Assembly (NCBI GenBank): GCA_945883845.1
Contig: CAMCYI010000008.1
Span: forward strand, 1 to 64,000
Direction of reading: 5' to 3'
Source of the DNA: Bacteriovorax stolpii
GTDB lineage: Bacteria; Bdellovibrionota; Bacteriovoracia; Bacteriovoracales; Bacteriovoracaceae
Length of the DNA stretch: 64,000 bases
This document shows positions 1 to 8,393 of this stretch, piece after piece. Numbering within the stretch: position 1 is the stretch's first letter; each line of letters opens with the position of its first letter. The notes under the pieces are model-generated. The model was given only the letters and a program-made list of their open reading frames with translations. It searched no databases and was not told the origin of the DNA. The position numbers and the translations under genes were made by a program.

Positions 1-10
1 GGGTTTCTTG

Positions 11-2026
11 TTAGTTGAGAAGATTTTTAAGTTCTTTCACGCATTTCTTAGGATCTTTGAGTCCGCCATTCGAAGCAGACTGTGATCTCTGTAGTGATCC
101 TTCTTTAAGATAGATATTACAAGATCCACTCAACACCGATTTTGAGTGCTGGATGATGATTCCGTAGTCAGCTCTTCTTACCTCGTCTTCTGAAGCAAGA
201 GCGAAATCAATGTTTTTAGAATTTAATAGGTCCTTCACGATCTGAATCATCGAATCAGGTTTAATACTAACGAGATAAGTAAGACTGTTGGTGGTCGGTG
301 CCGGTGCCGGGATCTCTGATTCTTCAACATCAGTTTCACCATCAAGCTTATTGGCGCGGAAGAAATTCAGGATGCTCATTTTCGCTTCAGCATTCAGATA
401 GATGTCCTTGCTGGACTTGATGGCTTCTTTCATTTTCAACTTGAGTTCTAGGGCGTCCGCAGAAATAAAGCCATTGATATGAGAAGCAAGCTTGTTTTCT
501 TTTGTAATATTGTAGGAAAGCTGGACGATCATGTTTTCAACGTTCTCTTTTGTGAAGTCAGCAGATACCAGAGCGCGAAGAGTGAACGATTTATCTTTTT
601 CGTCCTTGGCAGAGATCACTCCATTACTAAAAATGTTTTTAACATTAAAGTTTGTTTTATCCAGAGCGATGACATCTGATCCAGATGCGATGCCCTTGTA
701 GTCCTGAACCTCTTCATAGAGAGAGCGTGTGAGTTCGCCTCCGAGAGAAACCATCCCGTTTGAGTAAAATCTTGAAGGCTTGCCGATACGAAGGCCAGGA
801 GTCGCGTACTGTACGTCTTTCGAATAAGTTTCATGAGATGAAACTTCAGAAAAAAGAGTCGTCGCGATTGAGCTACTGCCATAACCGTTTCTCAGGTAAA
901 CCATTCTTCCGTCCCTGAAGAGCTGCTTGATTTCTCCTTCGACATTGCTTGAATCTGCTACTTTCGTCCCGACTCTGAATTCACCATTGTTAAGTTCAGA
1001 AGCCTCCAGCACAAGTTGTGAAGGGGTGCTTACCATCGTATCGCTGCCGTATCCGTTACGAAGATAAAATACGCGGCCATCAACATAAAGATCAGTCACT
1101 TTGCCGATGAGGTTACTTGAATCGATGACAATAGATCCTTTGACGAGACCGGCAACAGTTTCAGTGCGGAGAACCAGCTGCGAAGTATTGCTCGTCATGG
1201 TGTCGCTACCATAACCATCGCGGAGATAAAAGATTCTCCCATCTTCGTAGATATCAGTGATTGCACCTTTAAGGTTAGAAGTGTCGATAATTCTGGTTCC
1301 TCTGACGAGGGCCCTGTACTCTGTTGCCTGCAGGATAAGTAAGCGAGGGCCGGAAACCATAGTCTCACTTCCATACCCGTCTCTAAGGTAAAATGTGCGG
1401 CCGTCGGCGTACATGTCAGTCACGGCACCTTTGAGGTTTGAAGAGTCAATGATGCGTGTTCCTTTAGAAAGTCTTTCAGTACGTTCAATTCGAAGAGAAA
1501 GTGATTGTGGAGATGTGGAAGTATTACTTCCGTATCCGTCTCTCAGGTAATGAATTGTATTATTAGCGAACATGATAACAATTTTGCCTTTAAGGTTTGA
1601 AGAGTCGATGACTCTGTCGCCATCCTGGAAACCTTGCACAGATTCTGTTTCAGGAGCAAGTTGAGATGATGTTGCAATTGTCACTGATCCGTAGCCGTCT
1701 CTAAGGTAAGCAATCTTTCCATTGCGGAAAACGTTTTTTACTTTACCGAGGAGATTTGAGGAATCGAGTACTGTTTTGTTAAGTGGGTATCTCTCAGAAG
1801 AAACTTCATCTGACAGAATCGATGCTTTCACTGAAACCAGTGTGCCATAAATATTCTTAACGATGATTTCATTTTTCTCTTCGTCGATACCTACTACGCG
1901 AGTGATATTGTTGCTGCTATCAATAACAGTTTCACCACTGCAGATGTCCTCGATGCAGCTGTCGGCAAAAGCCTGAAACATATTCAGGGATGCAGTAAGG
2001 GCGAGTAGAATTTTGAAATTTGACAT
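11..2026 (-). CDS. Secreted tandem-repeat protein (paralogue A)
   Basis: A 671-residue protein with a Sec signal peptide (cleavage near AFA-DS, about residue 21), so exported. Residues ~85-395 hold six well-conserved repeats of 53-56 residues, each of the form DSSNLKG, then a DGR turn, then YLRDGYGS; degenerate copies lie before and after. A linker rich in Pro, Ala and Thr (~residue 565) precedes a C-terminal domain of about 100 residues with two cysteines. Start ATG has a clear GGAGA ribosome-binding site. The next gene upstream on the same strand (2155-3981) is a full-length paralogue with nearly identical ends and different repeats. I recognise no named family. The repeats are predicted to form short beta-strand units; a surface or periplasmic binding role is only a guess. 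Confidence 0.85.
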   Translation of the reverse strand: MSNFKILLALTASLNMFQAFADSCIEDICSGETVIDSSNNITRVVGIDEEKNEIIVKNIYGTLVSVKASILSDEVSSERYPLNKTVLDSSNLLGKVKNVFRNGKIAYLRDGYGSVTIATSSQLAPETESVQGFQDGDRVIDSSNLKGKIVIMFANNTIHYLRDGYGSNTSTSPQSLSLRIERTERLSKGTRIIDSSNLKGAVTDMYADGRTFYLRDGYGSETMVSGPRLLILQATEYRALVRGTRIIDTSNLKGAITDIYEDGRIFYLRDGYGSDTMTSNTSQLVLRTETVAGLVKGSIVIDSSNLIGKVTDLYVDGRVFYLRNGYGSDTMVSTPSQLVLEASELNNGEFRVGTKVADSSNVEGEIKQLFRDGRMVYLRNGYGSSSIATTLFSEVSSHETYSKDVQYATPGLRIGKPSRFYSNGMVSLGGELTRSLYEEVQDYKGIASGSDVIALDKTNFNVKNIFSNGVISAKDEKDKSFTLRALVSADFTKENVENMIVQLSYNITKENKLASHINGFISADALELKLKMKEAIKSSKDIYLNAEAKMSILNFFRANKLDGETDVEESEIPAPAPTTNSLTYLVSIKPDSMIQIVKDLLNSKNIDFALASEDEVRRADYGIIIQHSKSVLSGSCNIYLKEGSLQRSQSASNGGLKDPKKCVKELKNLLN
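842..1774 (-). repeat. Six coding tandem repeats, period about 160 bp
   Basis: In paralogue A the repeat cores start at about residues 88, 141, 194, 248, 302 and 358, a period of 53-56 residues. The DSSN and YLR[DN]GYGS blocks are almost invariant and the segments between vary. At nucleotide level the copies are recognisable but not identical. Confidence 0.85.
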
Positions 2027-2121
2027 GAGAATCTCCGTTCGTGATTTTTCACAATGATATCGGATCGTTCTAAGGCCTTGGGTTTTGTTGAAATTTCTAC
2101 GAAGGGGTGTCTAAAATTTGG

Positions 2122-2150
2122 TCAAAAAAAACCCCGCTCAAGGCGGGGTT
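2122..2150 (-). terminator. Rho-independent terminator after paralogue B
   Basis: A perfect 7-bp GC stem (ACCCCGC / GCGGGGT) with a 5-nt loop is followed on the minus strand by eight T. It lies immediately after the stop codon of 2155-3981 and separates the two paralogues into distinct transcripts. Confidence 0.85.
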
Positions 2151-2154
2151 TTCG

Positions 2155-3981
2155 CTAGTTAAGAAGTTTTTTGAGTTCGTTTATGCAAGCCTTGGGATTT
2201 TTTAATCCGGTTCCTTTCAGATCCTGATTTATCTCCACACTTCCCTGCTTCAGAGTGATCTTACAGGTACCGCCTATCAATGACTTTGTGTGAGCGATAT
2301 AGAGTCCGTAATCAGCTCCATTTACTTCTGAGTTTGTGGCAAGGATATATTCGATTTTCTTCGAGTCCAGGAGGGCCTTAACCTGTTTGATCATGCTGTC
2401 AGGTGAGATACTCACGAGGTAGGTGAGGCCATTCGATGTTGGTGCTGGTGTCTGAGGAAGTTCTGTTGGTTCACCAAGATCTTCTTCGCCATCTAGCAAG
2501 TTAGCTTTAAAGAAGTTTATAAACTTGTTCTTTTCAGTCTCGTTGGTGTTTCTGTCGGCCTTTAAGGCCATTATGAGACGTCTCTTAAAGGCCAGGGCAT
2601 CTGCCAGAAGGAACGCATCAGTATGGTAACTGAGCTTGTTATCCTTTGTGATTTTTCCCGAGAGGTTCATCAGTGCGAAGGCTGCATCTTCAGAAAGCAC
2701 TTCTTTAGTTGTTTTGACTTTAAGAACGAGAGACTTTTTCTTCTCGTCTTCTACTCGCGCGGCCCCATTAGCAAAAATCTTATCAACGATGAAAGTTGAT
2801 TTATCTAGGTCAATGACCTCAGAACCTTGAGAGACGCCGTTGAAATCAACGACTTCAGCATGGAGTGTGCGGGTAACGTAAGGGCCGATAAGGACCATGC
2901 CATTTGCGTAGAAACGCTTAGGCTTTCCGATTTCATTTCCAGCGGACGCGTACTCTGTATCCTTATTATAAGTTTCATGTGTCGCCACCTCTGGAATCAA
3001 TTTACTTGATACGTAAGTATATCCCGCGGCCACCTTATAGCTCATTCTTCCATCGGCGAATGTCTTTTGAATCACACCCATATCGTTGCTTTCGTTCAGG
3101 ACGTTGATGCCGTTGCGGAATGTTCCACCTTCGAGTGATTCAATCTCATATGTCGTGGTACTCGCTCTTGCGGAGTACTCGTAGCCCGCAGGAACTTTGT
3201 ACATAAGACGACCATCCTGAAAGACATCGGTCACGACGCCTTGGTCGCTGTTGGAGTTGAGAATGATGGTTCCGGTTTTGAAAGCGCCAGACTCCGGAAT
3301 TGCTGCCGTCATGTTCTTAACGTTTCCAACATATTCGTAACCCGCTGCCACCTTGTATGAGACGCGACCATCAGAGAAAACTGCTGTGACGGTACCTCTA
3401 TCATTATTTGAATTGAGGGACTTTGTTCCGACTTTAAACAGACCATTCTCGGGAACCTCAAATGAGAGCGTTGAGATTTTAGCTGCGTACACGTAGCCGG
3501 CAGAAACTTTATAGAGAACTGAATTGTTTTCAAATACGTGTTCAACAGTTCCTTGGTCATTATTACTATTGAGGATCTGAACTTTTTTACTGAATCCGCC
3601 AATACGCTCAACCTCTGGTGAAAGATTTTTACTGTGATACTCGTAACCTGCAGTTACTTTGTAAACGACTTCCCCGTTTCTGAAGGCTACCGTAGCTATA
3701 CCCAGATCGTTATTCTCATTGATCACATTGATGCCGACAGGAAACTTGGAAGAGGAAATCTCATCACTAAGAAGAGTTGGTGCCATAGAGTAAATATGGC
3801 CAGAACTGTTGCGGCCAACGACTTCACTCTTGGCTGCATCAATAGAAATTACCTTTAACACTGTTCCATCTTTGGTGATGACTCTTTCTCCACTACAAAT
3901 CTCTCCGAGACATGAATCAGCAAAGGCCTGAAACATAGTCAGGGATGCAGTTAGGGCGAGAACGACTTTAAAATTACGCAT
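2155..3981 (-). CDS. Secreted tandem-repeat protein (paralogue B)
   Basis: A 608-residue paralogue of the neighbouring protein. The signal peptide (residues 1-21, AFA-DS), the adjacent SC..ICSGE cysteine segment and the ~100-residue C-terminal domain are closely shared. The middle has five repeats of 50-54 residues with a different consensus: N[SE]NND.G, a DGR turn, then YKV.AGYEY. So architecture and ends are conserved while the repeats have diverged as a set. The start ATG follows a GGAGA site, as in the partner gene, and a strong terminator follows the stop. Function unknown; exported, probably periplasmic or surface-associated. Confidence 0.85.
   Translation of the reverse strand: MRNFKVVLALTASLTMFQAFADSCLGEICSGERVITKDGTVLKVISIDAAKSEVVGRNSSGHIYSMAPTLLSDEISSSKFPVGINVINENNDLGIATVAFRNGEVVYKVTAGYEYHSKNLSPEVERIGGFSKKVQILNSNNDQGTVEHVFENNSVLYKVSAGYVYAAKISTLSFEVPENGLFKVGTKSLNSNNDRGTVTAVFSDGRVSYKVAAGYEYVGNVKNMTAAIPESGAFKTGTIILNSNSDQGVVTDVFQDGRLMYKVPAGYEYSARASTTTYEIESLEGGTFRNGINVLNESNDMGVIQKTFADGRMSYKVAAGYTYVSSKLIPEVATHETYNKDTEYASAGNEIGKPKRFYANGMVLIGPYVTRTLHAEVVDFNGVSQGSEVIDLDKSTFIVDKIFANGAARVEDEKKKSLVLKVKTTKEVLSEDAAFALMNLSGKITKDNKLSYHTDAFLLADALAFKRRLIMALKADRNTNETEKNKFINFFKANLLDGEEDLGEPTELPQTPAPTSNGLTYLVSISPDSMIKQVKALLDSKKIEYILATNSEVNGADYGLYIAHTKSLIGGTCKITLKQGSVEINQDLKGTGLKNPKACINELKKLLN
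2992..3729 (-). repeat. Five coding tandem repeats, period about 155 bp
   Basis: Repeat cores of paralogue B begin near residues 88, 138, 190, 242 and 296. Each has an NNDxG block and a YKVxAGYxY block at fixed spacing, matching the positions of DSSNLKG and YLRDGYGS in paralogue A. Confidence 0.8.
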
Positions 3982-4201
3982 GTGAATCTCCGTTACTGAA
4001 TTTGAATCATTTTAATGGCTGGGCCTGATTTATAGGATTCGGATGAAATTTCTACTCAGGGGTGTCTAATTTTCAGACACAAACCCGCCGGAAACATCTG
4101 TATAATCGGTGGCTTGGGTGCTCAAAGGGGATCATGTGGCTATGATTTGTCCCTTGCTAAACCATGATTTTTTGATTAAAAACTAGACCTTCAATCAATG
4201 C

Positions 4202-4278
4202 GCAGTCGTAGCTTAGTTGGATAGAGCACTTGACTACGAATCAAGAGGTCGTACGTTCGAATCGTACCGATTGCGCCA
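4202..4278 (+). tRNA. tRNA-Arg (anticodon ACG)
   Basis: A complete 77-nt cloverleaf. The acceptor strand GCAGTCG pairs with CGATTGC (one G-T pair). The anticodon stem CTTGA/TCAAG encloses ACG. The T arm is GTACG-TTCGAAT-CGTAC, and G-CCA is encoded at the 3' end. A run of T follows directly and may terminate it. A truncated VOC gene lies just downstream, a common arrangement near tRNA integration sites, but I see no integrase or repeated 3' end here. Confidence 0.95.
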
Positions 4279-4373
4279 TTTTTTGTCCTCCCTTTCGCAC
4301 TCCATCCAATATTAAGTTTCGTCATCTTTATCCCTGGCCCATAAATCACTCAACAATTAACCGAAGAAAGTTA

Positions 4374-4532
4374 ATGACGACTGTTTTGAACACAATTAAT
4401 TGGTTTGAAATTCCTGCGACCAACATCAGCCGCGCGATGAAGTTTTACGGCACTATTCTGGACATGAAGCTTGAGACTAATCAGTTTGAAGGTACGAAGA
4501 TGGTGATCATGGATTCTGCGCTCATTTCATAG
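4374..4532 (+). pseudogene. Truncated VOC/glyoxalase-family fragment
   Basis: ATG with an upstream AAGAAAG-type site opens a 52-residue frame whose sequence (WFEIPATNISRAMKFYG followed by L.LE) matches the first beta-alpha-beta unit of vicinal-oxygen-chelate (glyoxalase/bleomycin-resistance) proteins. The family needs about 110-130 residues for a metal site, and translation stops after the second strand. I read it as a 5' remnant left by deletion. It sits 95 bp downstream of tRNA-Arg, and the remainder up to 4617 holds nothing I recognise. Confidence 0.6.
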
Positions 4533-4617
4533 CATGAATTAATTTTTCGGGATTGTTACTGGACCTTTCTATGAAGAATTCGAACTGTAACCATTACTGA
4601 AATATCATCTTTTGTGA

Positions 4618-5697
4618 TTACGTGGTCAGTAGGATTCGATCACGATAACGAAGGATAGGTTTTTCGAGACCAAAGTATAGAATACAGGCCAATCCCATTA
4701 ATACCACGATCCGGATCAAGTTCATCAATACTGCTCCAGCACCGAGACTTTGACCCACAATTTCAGAAAGATGAAGAGCATGGCCATGCGTGAGGTAGAT
4801 GGAGTAACTCAGCATAGAAATAAGTGTAATACCTGGGAGCCTGATTCTCTGAAGAAGAGATTTCTCGGAAATGCAGGATATTAAGATTCCCACACTGAAA
4901 ATCGCAACGAGTGTATTTCCCAATACAGCATTGAAAAATTCCGTTTTGTGATAGATGAGATAGGCGACGGGGAGAAAAAAGAGAAGTGATCCAAAGAAAA
5001 AAAAATGACTCCGGGAAGTCAGCTTGATCCAAAGTTCTTTATGCGATTGTTTGATGTAAGCAACGAGCGATCCGAGTGCGAGGCCGTCCATTCTTGTGTA
5101 CGACGGGTAGAAGAGGTGCTTGAAGAACAATTCGTATCCTGCATCAGCATTCGTTGAATAAGCAATGTCCGGTCGAATTTTGATCCATACCAATAAACGT
5201 ATCAAAATTTCTACGACAACAATGACTGCGACAACGAGTGGGATACGCTTCATGTTGCTTCTATTTAAGAACACCAGGATGAAAGGCAGAAAAAGGTAAA
5301 AGTGCTCTTCTACACAGAGAGACCAGGAATGCGAGAACGAATAGAGGCCTCCGAAATTCTGGAGAAAGAATAGATATCGCCAGTCATACTGACTCACACC
5401 GTGAACGAGCACAGAAGCAAAAAGGACGAAATAATAATTTGGCAGGGTTCTCATCAGGCGACTGATGTAAAAACGTTTTGGTGTGAAAGTATTTTTCTCG
5501 ATAAGACTCAAGGATTGACCAACGATCAAGTAACCACTGAGGACAAAAAACAGGTCAACTCCTAGGTATCCGAAATGGCTTATCACCCGGAAAAGGACTT
5601 GCGATTGTTCTCTTGGCCAATGATAGAGGACGACTGCTGTGATTGCGATCGCACGGACAACATCGAGCCCATAATGCCGATCAATTTTCTTTTGCAT
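4618..5697 (-). CDS. Acyltransferase 3 family membrane protein (OafA/YrhL-like)
   Basis: About 359 residues, with ten or so hydrophobic segments. The N-terminal block GLDVVRAIAI..VVLYHW has the histidine typical of membrane acyltransferases that O-acetylate or O-acylate lipopolysaccharide, peptidoglycan or exopolysaccharide. GVDLFFVLSGYLI is the second family signature. I chose ATG 5697 because GGAAAT lies about 7 nt upstream; a TTG four codons earlier would fall inside the T-tract of the terminator of the upstream peroxidase gene. Expression therefore needs read-through of that terminator or a promoter within it. The polymer modified cannot be told. Confidence 0.85.
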   Translation of the reverse strand: MQKKIDRHYGLDVVRAIAITAVVLYHWPREQSQVLFRVISHFGYLGVDLFFVLSGYLIVGQSLSLIEKNTFTPKRFYISRLMRTLPNYYFVLFASVLVHGVSQYDWRYLFFLQNFGGLYSFSHSWSLCVEEHFYLFLPFILVFLNRSNMKRIPLVVAVIVVVEILIRLLVWIKIRPDIAYSTNADAGYELFFKHLFYPSYTRMDGLALGSLVAYIKQSHKELWIKLTSRSHFFFFGSLLFFLPVAYLIYHKTEFFNAVLGNTLVAIFSVGILISCISEKSLLQRIRLPGITLISMLSYSIYLTHGHALHLSEIVGQSLGAGAVLMNLIRIVVLMGLACILYFGLEKPILRYRDRILLTT

Positions 5698-5707
5698 CGA
5701 TATTTCC

Positions 5708-5733
5708 AAAAAAAAGGGAGGCTTTCGCCCCCC
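5708..5733 (-). terminator. Terminator of the alpha-dioxygenase gene
   Basis: Minus-strand stem GGGGGGC / GCCTCCC (7 bp, one G-T pair) with a GAAA tetraloop, followed by eight T. The T-tract ends directly at the ribosome-binding site of the acyltransferase gene. Confidence 0.85.
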
Positions 5734-5750
5734 ATTTTCGCTTTAAGAAC

Positions 5751-7787
5751 TTAGTCTTTCCAAGGCATAAATGCAGTCTCAAGACCCTTCATATGAGGCT
5801 TGAGTTCCGGCATGTGACGACCGATTACTTTATGCATGTAACCTTCATCATCGATCCAGCCCATTCCACCTTTCGTGTAGAATTTATTATTGTAATCGTC
5901 AGTGAAGAATCTGTCGGCCATCAGACGGCGTGAAGCCATAAGAATAAAAATGTGGAACATTGTCTCACCGAATCCGAAGTTCGTAGGACGAACTTCTTCT
6001 GCAAGAGTACCAACCAGAAGGTCGATAGCTTCAACGTTATCGCTTCCGCTGTCATCTTTTCCGTAAACAGCATTGAGCTTCTTGATGATGTCTTTTTGTC
6101 TTTGATCAAGTGGCTTACCTGCAGGAAAGAAATCTGCGTAGCTTGTGATCGGCTTCAAGCTGATACCACGTCTGAACTGATTGTAGCGTGGAACGCCACG
6201 TTCACGGTCTCTGATAATGTCAACCATTCCGAGATCCATAATTCCGTGTCCAGGAATCTTAAGCTCCTGCATGAACTTAGGAAAGTTATTCAGCACGAGC
6301 TGGCCTGGAAGTTGAGTACCGAATGAATAGAAGAGATCTTTGAGATCATAGTTCGTGAAGAAATCGTAACTCTTCTCGTTTCTCATTTGGCTGAAAGGAA
6401 CCTCAACCATTTTCTTGTCGCTGTACTTCTTAAGGTTGATGTTTTCAGGTAACAGGGAGTGCAGACGGTAAACCGATGCGAACTCTTCTGAGATACTGAA
6501 AGGAACGCCGTAATCATTTCTGTTCTGGCCTACGATACCACCGAGTGTGTAACCAGTATTAATACCTTTGATGAGTGCAACCTTGTTGAACCCTGGAATG
6601 TGCTTGATAAGTTTTGACCACGTCTGTGGGTGAGCAAGTCCATACCAGTTTGTGTACATGGCTTTTTTCAACACGTCGTTGTTGAGAATGGCAGGAGTCC
6701 ACTCAATTGTGTGGATTTTCGCCATCACTGCAGAGTTAATAAGACGGGCAGTTCCGAAAATCTGCTCATCAAGGCCCTTGTTATCAAGAACAAGTCTTTC
6801 TTTGCCGTTTTTCCAGATCCACTTCCCTGAAGCATCCTCTTTAGTAACGTACTTTTTCATGAGCATGTCAGCGATCGAGTTGTGCTCTTTAACGAACAAA
6901 TGGTGAAGCATGCTCAGACCCATCCACCAGTTTTCTCTAAAGCCTGTAACTTCATAACCTACATTCTGTCTGTTCATCTGAATGTTAAGGCTTGAGTTCT
7001 TAGGAAGAACTTCGCGACCATTGATCATGACTGTCGACATTTTGCCGTTAGAGAAAGAGCGAACCTCATTTTGCTCGGCCTGGTTAGATCCATAAATCTG
7101 CGATCCATCCCACCAGTGAGTGTTGTCGTTAAGAGTCGTTTTACCGAAAGCAGGCTTATACATTTTGCTATCAGAAGTGTTTTCTTTTGTTCTATCAACT
7201 GAAGTCGAAGCTGGGCCTCCGTGTTCAACGTGCATCGGATTTTTTTCAGCATTCGGTCCGTGTGTCAACCAGTCGTGGACCATGAACTGAATCCAGCTTG
7301 CGGCGAGCATGTTCAGGAAAGGAACTTCTTTCATCGCTCCTTCTCTGGTGAACAGCACCTGTGAAACCTTCGATGGATTCGGAGTCATCATCTTATCGGC
7401 AGCGTTGTGGTCAATGAACTCAGGCGGTACGTTGCGGCTGAATGCTGTTCCGGCCGCACCAACATTTGGATTTGTCGGATCAGTACAAGTACCGTCTGCG
7501 CTTCTGAATTTCGTATTTGTTTTTGAACAGTCGATTGCTTTGTAGCCGGAGTAATCAACGTGAGCGTCCTGAAGGTTGTTCTCGAGAAGATCTTCGCGAA
7601 TACCTTTCAGCACTAACAATCCTCCAACCGTCCCTTTGTGGTACCAGGTCGTCCATGGAGTATCAACTTTCTCAGAAGTTGGTGTCCGTGAAGATACAAC
7701 TGTTGTTGGTGGTGTTTTCTGAGCACAAGAAGTGAACTGCGCCAGAAGGGTTGTGATTGCCAGCAGTGGCAATACTTTGAATTTCAT
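5751..7787 (-). CDS. Haem peroxidase-fold lipoprotein, fatty-acid alpha-dioxygenase-like
   Basis: 678 residues. The lipobox FTS-Cys21 marks a lipoprotein. The rest is an animal-type haem peroxidase/cyclooxygenase fold that looks most like plant and bacterial alpha-dioxygenases, which put O2 on the alpha carbon of fatty acids to give 2-hydroperoxy acids. Visible motifs are WIQFMVHDW (distal haem His171), WWDGSQIYG, NWWMGL..LHHLFVKEHN and EEFASVYRLHSLLP. In the last, Tyr440 and His443 fit the catalytic tyrosyl and proximal haem ligand of the COX/alpha-DOX group. ATG follows AAAGGAG. The gene is divergent, 80 bp apart, from an Mpo1-like gene, a second alpha-oxidation family, which supports a fatty-acid role. 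A general secreted peroxidase is the alternative. Confidence 0.87.
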   Translation of the reverse strand: MKFKVLPLLAITTLLAQFTSCAQKTPPTTVVSSRTPTSEKVDTPWTTWYHKGTVGGLLVLKGIREDLLENNLQDAHVDYSGYKAIDCSKTNTKFRSADGTCTDPTNPNVGAAGTAFSRNVPPEFIDHNAADKMMTPNPSKVSQVLFTREGAMKEVPFLNMLAASWIQFMVHDWLTHGPNAEKNPMHVEHGGPASTSVDRTKENTSDSKMYKPAFGKTTLNDNTHWWDGSQIYGSNQAEQNEVRSFSNGKMSTVMINGREVLPKNSSLNIQMNRQNVGYEVTGFRENWWMGLSMLHHLFVKEHNSIADMLMKKYVTKEDASGKWIWKNGKERLVLDNKGLDEQIFGTARLINSAVMAKIHTIEWTPAILNNDVLKKAMYTNWYGLAHPQTWSKLIKHIPGFNKVALIKGINTGYTLGGIVGQNRNDYGVPFSISEEFASVYRLHSLLPENINLKKYSDKKMVEVPFSQMRNEKSYDFFTNYDLKDLFYSFGTQLPGQLVLNNFPKFMQELKIPGHGIMDLGMVDIIRDRERGVPRYNQFRRGISLKPITSYADFFPAGKPLDQRQKDIIKKLNAVYGKDDSGSDNVEAIDLLVGTLAEEVRPTNFGFGETMFHIFILMASRRLMADRFFTDDYNNKFYTKGGMGWIDDEGYMHKVIGRHMPELKPHMKGLETAFMPWKD

Positions 7788-7867
7788 GTAAACTCCTTTT
7801 ACATAACAAAATGAAACGATCCGTGTTTCTCTTAATACTACCTTAAAAAAATGTTAAGGCGGGGCAA

Positions 7868-8302
7868 ATGTTAAAAAACCAGAACAATCTCATAACGACT
7901 TATTCTTCTTCGCATCAGAATGAAACCAACCAACTTATTCATCTGGTCTGTGTTCCTGTGATTTTCTTCACTGTTGTCGCTACTGTTTATTATTATTTGC
8001 CTCTACCTTTGACCGGGCTCATCATCTTCGCATCTCTCGTATTTTATTACAGATCGATGCGCTCTTTCTTGCCCCCGATGATCGTATTATATGTAATTTC
8101 ACTTTGCATTAGTGCGTATTTTGCCCCTTTCAAATTCTTCATGCCGGTGGTGGGCTGTCTCTTCGTAGTTGCCTGGATTGGTCAGTTTTGGGGACACAAG
8201 ATCGAAGGCAAAAAACCTTCTTTCTTTCAAGATCTGTTCTTTTTATTAGTCGGACCGGCCTGGGTGATGTCGAAGTTTCAAAAAAAGATCTTAGGCCCAT
8301 AA
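7868..8302 (+). CDS. Mpo1-like (DUF962) membrane protein
   Basis: 144 residues with three or four membrane segments. The N-terminal SSHQNETNQLIHLVCVP matches the H....N..IH..G/CVP signature of the DUF962 family, and WIGQFWGHKIEGKKPS near residue 100 matches its second His-containing signature. The yeast member Mpo1 is an Fe(II)-dependent dioxygenase that removes one carbon from 2-hydroxy fatty acids. The ATG follows GGCGGGG. Its divergent neighbour is an alpha-dioxygenase homologue whose product, once reduced, is a 2-hydroxy fatty acid, so the pair could carry out consecutive steps; this link is inference. Family call is firm, activity is by homology. Confidence 0.82.
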   Translation: MLKNQNNLITTYSSSHQNETNQLIHLVCVPVIFFTVVATVYYYLPLPLTGLIIFASLVFYYRSMRSFLPPMIVLYVISLCISAYFAPFKFFMPVVGCLFVVAWIGQFWGHKIEGKKPSFFQDLFFLLVGPAWVMSKFQKKILGP

Positions 8303-8393
8303 TCTCATTGAGAAATATTTTCCGTCTTAGTTTTAATCCGTGTTGCTGGTAAAATGACTTATTGTTTTACGCAGGTATTCCCCGGAGGAAATT

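Noticed and set aside
4230..4373. Open frame covering tRNA-Arg and running into the VOC fragment
   Set aside because: It starts inside the tRNA anticodon arm region and has no ribosome-binding site; only the part from 4374 resembles a protein.
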